The notes beneath the pieces are model-generated. The model did not search any database. It saw only the letters and a program-made list of their open reading frames with translations, and was not told the DNA's origin. Positions 1-8,029 of a stretch of 30,727 bases of DNA are shown here, one piece after another (position 1 is the stretch's first letter; the number at the start of each line of letters is the position of its first letter). The translations under genes and the position numbers were made by a program. This DNA comes from Dissophora ornata (taxonomy: Eukaryota; Mortierellomycota; Mortierellomycetes; Mortierellales; Mortierellaceae): the NCBI GenBank assembly GCA_025201705.1, contig MU616946.1, positions 1 through 30,727 on the forward strand. The letters are read 5' to 3'.

Positions 1-1395
1 AAAAAAAAAAAAAAAAAAAAAAAACCCCCCATGCACGTTGTCAATGAGAAACTGAATAGCCTAAAAAAAAGAAAAAAAAGAAACAAGCTGTTTCGATTGA
101 AGTAAAAGAGGAGAATCTGAACAGAAACGAAGGCCGTGCCTTGACTGTCGCAAATAAATTAGGCAAAGACAAAAGAAAAAAAAAAGAGTCGAGCGTCAAG
201 ACAACGAAGTAAAGAAAAGAAACATGGAGGAAAAGAGATAGAGAACAATGCTCCGAGTTACTGGATTAGCCTTGTCAATGTCTCATGCTGTCCGACAAGC
301 CGGGCCTTTTTGTATCCCTTTTGACATAGTGCACGGCGCGTTCAGATCTTTATGCGTCTCACATGATGAACGTCGTCCTATCTCTCTCTGTCTCTCTCTC
401 TCTCTCTCTGTCGCATTCCTATTGGGATTGAATACGCTTATTATTTCAAAACATGTATGACATTACAACGATTGAATACACGGATTGAATAAAAAAGCAA
501 AAGGCGGACGAACCCAAGACTGCAGCTGGTGCGACTGGGTGATGTGAACATTTTAATCACTTCTCATTGTGGGCAAAGAAGGTGGCTTGATTCCAAGCAT
601 TTCAGCCCAAAATAATGGTTGGGGGAAGAGAGAAAAGGGACAGATGGAGTAACGGAATAATAGTCCGGTGGGGAAGACTCCCGTCTTGAAATGGAGACAG
701 CTTCTTCAAGGTACCATCTTCACTCCAGGAAAATCCCTTCCCCCCCCTCCAAGCTCTATATTTCTCACTCCCCCCGGTATAGCAGCAATAAGTGACGACA
801 TCGGAGCCGCAAGAGAGACTCAAAAGAAGCGAAAAAGGAGCGAAAAAGGAACGAGAAGCTACTACATTTTCAGGCAGGTACATGCTCTCAAGGTACAACT
901 TTATGTTCCTCTTCGCGGCGCTACATTCATTCTCTACTATCCTACACTGCCGTTCTCACCGCGGGCTCTGCTATTACTGAATGTACCTTTCTACGAGAAC
1001 GCGTCCATGTGTTCTTTTTTTCTCTTGAGAGCATTTCGTCCCTCTTCTCTCCCTCTCATCTCTCTGTCTTCTCCCCTCTTTCCATAGCACGCGCGCATGG
1101 ACCAAGTCATTCGCCGCTTCGTAAATACAACGATCTGCAAAGAGAACAAGCGTTTCTGCAAACAATCATCATTTTTATTCCTTTTTTGCGAGATGCCGAT
1201 CTTTCGGTAGAAAGCAATCAAAAAGAACATTAGACTATCAACTAGGGTAACTATCAGACAGCGACATGGCCATTACATCCGCGCAAAAATCATGTAAACG
1301 TGCATTCTCACTCTCAGATCTCGCAAAATATAAATCAATCGCGTACAGAAAACACGGAGCAAATCCTCCCTTTCTCCAAACGACGGTGGGTCAAC
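1..1395. other. Low-complexity gene-free left flank
   Basis: No convincing gene is visible. The stretch starts with about 24 A followed by 6 C, contains A-rich runs to about 250, a (CT)n run at 381-410, and pyrimidine-rich blocks near 1010-1085. The open frames here (up to about 140 codons) have low-complexity, S/L/F-rich or K/R-rich translations that mirror base composition. The right part (about 1180-1395) is probably 3' UTR of the minus-strand helicase; a reverse-strand AATAAA lies at 1174-1179, about 220 nt beyond its stop. Confidence 0.6.
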
Positions 1396-2125
1396 TCAGT
1401 TCCACCCGCGAGCTGCTGCCTCTTCCTTTGGGTTCCAACCCTTCGACTGCGTTTCGTTGTACTGCTCCATAGGACTCATGCCCCACGTCCCACTGGCGCT
1501 GGAGCTGGATGCTTCCGTGCGCTTCTCCTTCACCTCTGGTGCCCTCTCATGCTTATTCGGCAACTCAGCTCCTGTCTGTGCCCACCCGCGAGCTGCTGTC
1601 TCTCCATTTGTATCCCAGGCCTTCGACTGTGTCTCGTTGCGCTGCCCCATAGGACTCACGTCCCACCCACTGGCGCTAGAGCTGGACGCCTGCATACGAT
1701 TCTCCTTTACCTCTGGTACCCTCTCATGCTTATCCGGCAACTCAGGTCCTGTCGGTGCCCACCCGCGATCTGCCGCCTGTCCATTTGTGTCCCAAGTCTT
1801 TGACTGCACCTCGTTGTATTGCTCCATAGGATTCACGTCCCACCCACTGGCGCTGGAGCCGGACGCTTGCGAGCGTTTCTCCGTCACATCTGGTACCCTC
1901 TCATCCTTATCCGGCAACTCAGGTCCTGTCTGTGCCCACCCGCGAGCTGCTGCCTGTGCATTTGCGTCCCAGGTCTTCGACTGCGTCTCGGTGTACTGCT
2001 CCATAGGAGTCACGCCCCACATCCCACTGGCGCTGGAGCTGGACGCCTGCGTGCGATTATCCATCCCCTCTGGTACTCTCTCATCCCTGTCTGGCAACTC
2101 AGGTTCTGTCTGTGCTAAGCTCATC
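1392..2125 (-). repeat. Coding tandem repeat, about 177-180 bp unit
   Basis: A recurring landmark (caactcag on the plus strand) occurs at 1392, 1561, 1738, 1915 and 2095, giving spacings of 169, 177, 177 and 180 bp. This is three full units plus partial units at both ends. Each unit encodes 59-60 residues containing ELP[DN]K[HD]ER, a S/A/G-rich run, [MP]-rich and W-containing segments, and an AARGW-like end. The units differ mostly by substitutions and one codon insertion. In the last partial copy about 11 bp are missing compared with the unit at 1561; this shifts the frame and brings in the TGA stop at 1396-1398. Repeats also keep antisense frames open (for example 1457-2164 plus strand); these are shadows. 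Confidence 0.9.
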
Positions 2126-4117
2126 TGCGCAAATTCGTCCGGATCCACAAAGTCATCATCGTAGGGTCTATGACAACGAAAAATACGTACATTAGACATC
2201 AAAATTATCAATCGGACTAATTGCCGTATCATACCCCTGCCTTTCGGCGCAACATCGATCGCTGAGAGGAATAAGAGAAAAGACTTACACTTCCTCCGAA
2301 ATGTACCCCTGGAGAAATTCCGGTACATCTTGCCCACAGTCCACCAACAGCTTTGTAAGCTGCGGTGCAATCACGTAGTTCTGATCGGTGTAAAATGACG
2401 TCGCCATCCCCTGATTTCCCGCGCGTGCCGTGCGTCCAATTCGATGGACATACTCATCAATATCATTACACAGGTCGTAGTTGATGACATGTAATACATC
2501 CCTGATATCAAGTCCGCGCGCTGCCACTGCTGTCGCAATTAGGACAGGACTTCGACCGACCCTAAATGCCTCCAACGCCTGCTCTCGCTCCTTCTGGCTT
2601 CGGTCGCCGTGCAGAGAGACACAGGGAAAAGATTGATTGTAAAGGATATCGTCCAGATAGTCTGCTTTGCGTTTCGTCTCCACAAAGATCAACGTACGCG
2701 AAGGTGGCAATGAGTACATGAGGTCAATAAGAGTACTCTCCTTGCTGTACTCTTCCACGTGAAAAACTCTTTGCCAGATATCAGATGTTGATCCTCCAAT
2801 TCTATGCATATTCACCCACACCAAATTGGGCGTGTTAGTCAATGTGGATGGTTGAGCGTTGTTACATTGCACGGATGACCAATGTGGATGATAAACAACG
2901 TACTTTCCAATTCGGAGCCGACAGTAATCGTCCTTCATAAAGTCCCGCGCAAGGACCTGAATTTGACTTGGGAAGGTAGCGCTGAACATCATCGTGTGCA
3001 GACCTTCGTCCCTTGGAAGGTCGGATGAAAACAAGATGCGCCGGATGGTATCCTCGAATCCCATGTCAAGAATCCTGTCAGCCTCATCTAGGACCAAGCT
3101 CCTAACCTGGTCCAAGGCGACAGCGCCACGTTCCATGGCATCCATCAAGCGTCCGGGAGTAGCAATGAGGATGTCACATCCATGAGCCAGTTGTTCCTTT
3201 TGCACCCTCATTTCTGCGCCACCATATATCACCACTGGCCGTACACGGGTCTTGTAAGTGAACTATATAAAAGCATGGAACAAATCTCCGGAGGCTGAGG
3301 GAGGCGCACGGAAATACGATTGATAACTGGTATGTAGCCGGTAGTGGATCGCGAACTTACGCGACGTGCTTCATCAAAAATTTGGATCGCAAGCTCACGA
3401 GTAGGGAGAATGATCAGAGCCTTGGGCGACGCTTTTTGTCGACGCGCTCCAGGTCGTACGGTCGTTGATGTCGAGTCACGAGTGAGTTTTGTGACGATTT
3501 TCGATAGAACAGGTAATAGGAATGCTGCTGTCTTGCCTGAACCAGTCTGGGCGCAAGCCAAAAGATCATATCCAGTCATGATGAGTGGAATTGCGTTTTT
3601 CTACCAAGTTTTCCAGAGAAAAAAAGAGCCATGAAATTAAGCTTTGATTACTTCAAGCTGACATCGATGGATGCAAACAGTCAACAAATCCATGCCGCAA
3701 CTTACCTGGATAGGCGTTGGGCTAATGTAGTTCATCCGTTGGACGTTGTCGAGTATTGAGGGGTGAAACTTGGCATCCTCGAACTATAGGCGTGAAGCGC
3801 GATATTGTTAGAGCTTTGTTGGGTATTGACTAGCGGGGAGGAGCTGTGAGACTTACGTTTCCCAGAGGAGTATACGTCTCAGGTCCACCCTTGCAGCTGA
3901 CGCTGATCCTATCGTAGTTGTTAAAATTGATCCCCGTATGGGAACGCGTCCCCTCTCCATAGAGCTGGTCCTCGAGCTCTGGGTCGGCTGGCGCAGTGCC
4001 TTCCGTGTATTCCTCCCGCCATTCATAAACTGGTTTCTCGCATGCCCAGGGGGCGTCTTCGCCATTGTCAAAGAACTCCTCTCGCGGCTCCCACTTTTCT
4101 GGGAATTCGTTGTTCAT
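1396..4117 (-). CDS. DED1: Ded1/DDX3-type DEAD-box RNA helicase with tandem-repeat C-terminal tail
   Basis: ATP-dependent RNA helicase of the Ded1/DDX3 group, which in known members unwinds mRNA 5' leaders during translation initiation. Proposed exons on the minus strand: 4117-3857, 3783-3706, 3600-3361, 3262-2904, 2801-2289, 2167-1396 (740 aa). All junctions are GT-AG and in phase. Visible motifs: AQTGSGKT (residues about 130-137), PTRELA, TPGRL, DEAD (about 252-255), SAT (about 287-289), IFVETK, ARGLDI and HRIGRTAR. Canonical Ded1/DDX3 usually has HRIGRTGR at the last motif. The N-terminus is short (about 90 aa), but contains the family-typical NTGINF-like element (HTGINFNNYD). Instead of an RGG-rich tail, the C-terminus from about residue 495 consists of 59-60-residue repeats rich in S, E, W and Q. 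The 102-nt intron 2802-2903 is in frame and stop-free. This may be a divergent Ded1 paralogue rather than the sole Ded1. Confidence 0.88.
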
Positions 4118-4232
4118 GCTTATGTTGACTGTGTGAAAATGAATGAGAGAGAGGAAGAGTCAAAGTGAAATCGACCAATGGTTGAACTGTAAAAATATGG
4201 AGGGAAAAACAAGAAAAAAAGAAAAGATGGAT

Positions 4233-4238
4233 TTTATT
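4233..4238 (-). terminator. Polyadenylation signal of SEN15
   Basis: Reverse-strand AATAAA lies 34 nt beyond the SEN15 stop codon and about 115 nt before the start codon of the downstream helicase gene, so the two same-strand genes are closely packed. Confidence 0.5.
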
Positions 4239-4271
4239 CATGCAAATTCAGCAGACTGACAGTGACTGTGA

Positions 4272-5166
4272 TCATTTGCCTGAGGTGGAGGTTCGACCTT
4301 GCGCAGGGTCCTTGTTTGCGCCCTCTGGCGGTATGCCACGGTATAAGTTTATATACGTAATAGTCGAGTCTGCTGCAACGACACCCAGAGTGACCCTACG
4401 ATGGCGAAAGGCGTTGCCAGATTAGTGCGGACAAAACTCCTACCATAAGGATCTGCGCCGGAACAAAAAAAAAGGGATATGGATAAGGATAAGGATGGGG
4501 ATAATGACTGTACTAACCTTGACGCCGCTCCAGCTTGTAGCCGCTGATCCTGCTCAGTCGAAAGCGCAGAAAAGGTAGCATCCATTTTTACGACTGCCCA
4601 TGGCTCTGTGACGAATGTAGGTATAATCAAGTAGCGGTTGCCCTGAGATGGAGCCGCCAAATTGAGTGTGGATTGTCAGTCATCCGGCAGATTCCGTGTA
4701 AACGCAGATGTCCTCAATACTGGTAACAGATATTTTGTTTTTGCGCTTGAACTGAGCCATTACATTGTCTGGATGTAAACCTTCAATCAGGCATCTTTTG
4801 ATCTGCGGTGCCTGAATAACGTGCACATCTGCAAAGCCTTTGGCTAGGTCGAGCACCAGGCCGGGACATAAATAGGCGAGCAATCATAAGTAACCACAAT
4901 AACCACCTACCCAAGAGGCATTCGTCCTTTGTTGTATTTCGGTCGATTTTGTTTACCTTGTGTAAGATCGAGATATACCTGGAGCAGCTGTTCTGCATGG
5001 TCAGGGAACAAATGACACTCTTCTCTCAAGTCTTGAAACTACAAGACACATGTATTAGTATATTTCTATATTGACACATAGCGGGTTCTTGACTGGCGCC
5101 ACCAAGCTTAGTATGTACCCATGCTCTGCGCCATCATACCTTGGGATGCAATGCGAGCGCCTCCAT
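4272..5166 (-). CDS. SEN15: tRNA-splicing endonuclease subunit Sen15
   Basis: Small structural subunit of the Sen2-Sen34-Sen54-Sen15 endonuclease that excises introns from pre-tRNAs. Proposed exons: 5166-5140, 5038-4957, 4843-4764, 4642-4518, 4395-4272, giving 145 aa, close to yeast Sen15 (128) and human TSEN15 (171). Family features: LLQVYLDLTQAKGF-type helix-turn (about residues 25-38), the YLIIPT strand, and the C-terminal strand pair VTLGVVAADSTITYINLYRG. All junctions are GT-AG and phases match. The last intron is ambiguous: either one intron 4396-4517, or two introns flanking a 9-nt microexon at 4452-4444 (a strong pyrimidine tract precedes it). The latter adds three residues (net change SLW in the junction). 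The 9-codon first exon is the least certain part. It shares a 187-bp divergent promoter with DPM3. Confidence 0.85.
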
Positions 5167-5353
5167 TGCATTGTTGACTTGTGCATGGAGCAGGATTCAA
5201 CCTTTTACAACTGGGCTATATAGTTATGATATCACATGACCACCATGGGTGTGGCTGACTGACTGTTGGCTGTTGGCGTTGCTTGAGCTCATCAAGGAGG
5301 TTAACATTCATCCCCCTCGACCTCCAATCACAATCCTTACATTCTCATCAACC
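5167..5353. promoter_or_regulatory. Divergent promoter between SEN15 and DPM3
   Basis: Only 187 bp separate the proposed start codons of two head-to-head genes, so core promoters and 5' UTRs of both must lie here. No clear TATA box is seen, and initiation sites cannot be placed from sequence alone. Confidence 0.5.
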
Positions 5354-5874
5354 ATGACACGCGCAACCGAGGCCGCCACCTTCTTCGGCATCACTGCCAC
5401 AATATACCTGGCCTTGCTCTTCCAGTGGCTCCCCATCACCCTGCCCGAGACCGTCCAGGAATTCACTCTCCCAGTCGTACGCTTAAAGCAGCCCCATCCA
5501 AAACATTAACAGCACAAATCGCGATCGCAACCTGGTTAGGACACACTTATTAACAACTGTCCACGCCATTTTTTTTTTTTTTCAATTGCCTCTTTTTAAT
5601 AGCTTCCTTGGTGGGCACTGGTCAGCTTTGGTGCCTACAGTCTTGGAAATATTGGATACCATGTCTTGACCTTCCGCGACTGCCCAGAAGCATATGACGA
5701 GCTTCAAGTTGTATGTCGCACTATCGACCAGACTTGTCAATTTCCAACGCGGCATTGGTTTTACTGTTCCCAATCTAACCACATTGCCTCCTCTTCTAAC
5801 TCGTACGCATCTATATCAAATAGCAAATCTCGCAAGCCCAGAGCGATCTGAGAAGCAAGGGAGTGACGATTTAA
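5354..5874 (+). CDS. DPM3: Dolichol-phosphate mannosyltransferase subunit 3
   Basis: Small ER-membrane subunit that tethers the catalytic Dpm1 to the membrane and to Dpm2; the complex makes dolichol-phosphate-mannose for N-glycans, O-mannosylation and GPI anchors. Proposed exons 5354-5476, 5603-5710, 5824-5874 give 93 aa (human DPM3: 92), all joined in phase 0 with GT-AG ends. Two hydrophobic segments (about residues 8-28 and 44-62) are followed by the family signature LGNIGYHVLTFRDCPEAYDEL, comparable to the human ALGTVGYRV-TFHDC region, then a helical, coiled-coil-like tail ending VTI. The start at ACC-ATG 5354 is preferred over an in-frame ATG at 5249 because the extra 35 residues do not fit the family. 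Confidence 0.93.
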
Positions 5875-5945
5875 AATTACAGCCCCCCTTGTATCGTAAA
5901 ATCATTTGCCACGTCGAATATCCATTCCTCTCTCATTCTCTTTAT

Positions 5946-5951
5946 AATAAA
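5946..5951 (+). terminator. Polyadenylation signal of DPM3
   Basis: AATAAA lies about 70 nt after the DPM3 stop codon, inside the 318-bp space shared with the convergent DPM2 gene. The rest of 5875-6192 is 3' UTR-like AT-rich DNA without a gene. Confidence 0.5.
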
Positions 5952-6192
5952 TACTCTACGAATCCTTCTTTCTTCGACTCGCATGAACAATGACATGATA
6001 GTTGGTATGATTATGTATTTGTTGTTGTAAGTGTACAAAAAACGCGTGAATATGATTATTGCAAAACGCGGCGAACTTCTTTCCGTGCTATCTGATTCTC
6101 CTTCCTGGTTTATCTTCATTTCTCTCGGCGGTATGCTGTAGTTGCAATTTGGATGATATTGTCGTGCTGCTGAAACAATGTTCTTGCTTTTT

Positions 6193-6760
6193 TTAGGCTG
6201 CCTTCTTTTCGACCTTCTTCTTGCTCTTGATCATGATCATGGACAAGAAGGTCAAAACGACAGTCAAGCCAAAGACCAGGAGAACACATGGGATACGGAT
6301 TGCGTACTCGCGAGGGGGGAAATAATCATGGAGAAAGTGGGTCTCATCAACAAAGGGCTAAAATAGAAGGATAAGATACCGATCCATTAGTGTTAGGAAT
6401 GAGGGCTTTTTTCAAAAGTGCCTGTCATCTGGTGAATGCAAAGGCTGTTGGCTGCAGGCGAGAAGACATGTTCCAAGTCATGCATTACCATGACAATAGC
6501 CCACAACGTATAGTAAACAAAGACGACGGTACTGAAGGTCAAGAGGGACGCGCCCACGACTTTATCCTGTCCACTGGCCTACAGGAGAAAAAAAAACAGA
6601 TCGCGCCGGGATGAATGCAAAAAGGAGTTAATTTCTCGATGCTGGAATAGAGATGCCCTGGCAGGTACGGTCCCGGGTGCGGACACTTGGGCCGAGCGCA
6701 GGCTGCATTTGGGCTCCGCTATTGAATTGCGATGGCTCCTGCTATACGACGACGTACCAT
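6193..6760 (-). CDS. DPM2: Dolichol-phosphate mannosyltransferase regulatory subunit 2
   Basis: Small ER-membrane subunit that stabilises Dpm3 and promotes dolichol-phosphate binding. Proposed exons 6760-6758, 6578-6489 and 6357-6193 give 85 aa (human DPM2: 84). The start codon ACCACC-ATG is the last triplet of exon 1, followed directly by donor GTACGT; the next exon reads ASGQDKVVG, matching the family DQVVG start. Two membrane helices are seen (about 10-30 and 54-75). Between them lies PFVDETHFLHDYFPPREYAIRIP, abbreviated here as PF-D-H-HDYF-PR-YA-IP, the family signature loop. The C-terminus ends in KKAA, a KKxx-type ER retrieval signal also present in form in human DPM2. It is convergent with DPM3 and divergent from NDUFB10. 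Confidence 0.93.
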
Positions 6761-7021
6761 GGTGGTTGTTGGTTGAGGAACGAAGAGAGGGCAGACTGAA
6801 GGATGAGCTCAAGAGAGGGATGAGAGGGACGTGAAAGTGGAGCAAAAATGAAATGAACAGGCACGTACAACGCCGGGCGGTGGGTCTGCGTACGTGGGGT
6901 GTAAAATAGGGCATTTGCAGGCACACCAAAGCCACACAGTTTTCGGTCTTTGGTGCCAGTTCAACCCATCCGTCAGAATCCGTCCAATCTCTCCACTCTC
7001 TCATTCACCATCAAACACAAC
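6761..7021. promoter_or_regulatory. Divergent promoter between DPM2 and NDUFB10
   Basis: 261 bp lie between two head-to-head start codons and must contain the 5' UTRs and core promoters of both. No firm TATA box or known operator is recognised. Confidence 0.5.
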
Positions 7022-7781
7022 ATGGCCACCACCACTGACAGCTGGGAGTACCCCGTCCACCGCAAATTCGACAATGTCGCCCCTCTCTCCGAGGTCGACC
7101 CCAACGACAAGGCCGGTAAGGTTTTCCCGTTCTGTCTGATCAGCTCCTTGCCCGGAACACACCTCACATTTTACGTTTCACGCACCGCATGCAACCAAAC
7201 ACACACGGAAAACAACATACAACTCACATGCTGGAGGAAAAAAAATCAATCATGCGTCCTCGCGGGAATCGATTTGTGGAACCATGGAGGCTTTGAGCGA
7301 TCGTCATACCACTGGAGCGACTTAAAACATATGTAGTTCAATAACCGGGCGCCCTTTCCGTATATCAATTACATGGACGGACCATAGCATCTGGAACAGA
7401 GGACGCGTAAAAACAATATTGCCTTTTCAAAGGCACGACACAACTTTTCAACAATTCCGGCCTTGAATACCCTTCACCCCTCTACTCGCCAATGTCAGGA
7501 TGATTATTCCTTGCGGTAACTTACACACACCCCTCCCCCCGATTGTCATAAAAAATATATATATAGCTGTTCTCCGCTCCCGCGCTCTCGCTGTCCGTGA
7601 GTCCTGGATCAACGCCATGGAGGGCCGCATTATCCAGAAGGAGCTGAAGAAGTGCTACCGCGCCGAGGGTGTCAATCATTACCAGAACTGCCGCCACCTG
7701 GTCGATCTCTACATGAACGCTCTCAAGGAAAAGAGAGTCGAGGGATGGAGAAAGGTTGAGAACCCTGATCACTCGGCATAA
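7022..7781 (+). CDS. NDUFB10: NADH:ubiquinone oxidoreductase (complex I) subunit NDUFB10/PDSW
   Basis: Accessory subunit of the membrane arm of mitochondrial complex I, on the intermembrane-space side. Exons 7022-7115 and 7567-7781 join in phase (GCC G|CT) to give 102 aa, the size class of fungal PDSW homologues, which are shorter than the mammalian one. Diagnostic features: DSW near the N-terminus, and the helix with paired cysteines C-x11-C in CYRAEGVNHYQNC, the same spacing as in human NDUFB10 (CQQREGQNYQQNC). No cleavable presequence is evident, as usual for this subunit. The single intron (7116-7566, 451 nt) is the longest in the window and holds no recognisable exon. Confidence 0.88.
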
Positions 7782-7888
7782 AAACGGACTCGAAAAAAAA
7801 AAATCGATTGTGTCCATCAACACTTATCCGAGAAAGAGTGCAATGCCGTAGAAAAAAGCAAGGAAAGAAAGGAAAGAGGTCGAAGGAA

Positions 7889-7894
7889 AATAAA
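7889..7894 (+). terminator. Polyadenylation signal of NDUFB10
   Basis: AATAAA lies about 110 nt after the stop codon at 7781, in the 248-bp convergent spacer with the next minus-strand gene. Confidence 0.45.
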
Positions 7895-7997
7895 TAGAAG
7901 ACTTTTTTTTTTTGTAATTGACATATATCCGTTCAATTTGTCGCATGAACATGGGGGGGGGGAAACCTCTGAAGGTGTTGAAGTCATGCAAGATGCT

Positions 7998-8003
7998 TTT
8001 ATT
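7998..8003 (-). terminator. Polyadenylation signal of the large minus-strand unknown gene
   Basis: Reverse-strand AATAAA lies 27 nt beyond the proposed stop at 8030. Its position supports a transcript that runs past the long exon (which would otherwise stop at 8327) into the short exons at 8259-8149 and 8049-8030. Confidence 0.5.
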
Positions 8004-8029
8004 CGTAATGCTATTGGTCTTTATCATGA

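Noticed and set aside
1457..2164. 235-codon plus-strand frame and two further plus-strand frames across the helicase tail
   Set aside because: They are antisense to the repeat-coding exon; repeat units divisible by three (177 and 180 bp) keep several frames open. No domain is visible.
4287..4300. GGTTCGA-like sequence as a tRNA B box
   Set aside because: It lies inside the SEN15 last exon, with no A box or cloverleaf-forming flanks.
5249..5353. Upstream in-frame ATG as DPM3 start
   Set aside because: It would add 35 residues with no match to the DPM3 family, whose members are about 92 aa and begin near the 5354 ATG.
6178..6614. Plus-strand frames with DHDHGQ and similar segments
   Set aside because: They are antisense to DPM2 exons, whose minus-strand reading matches the family over its full length.
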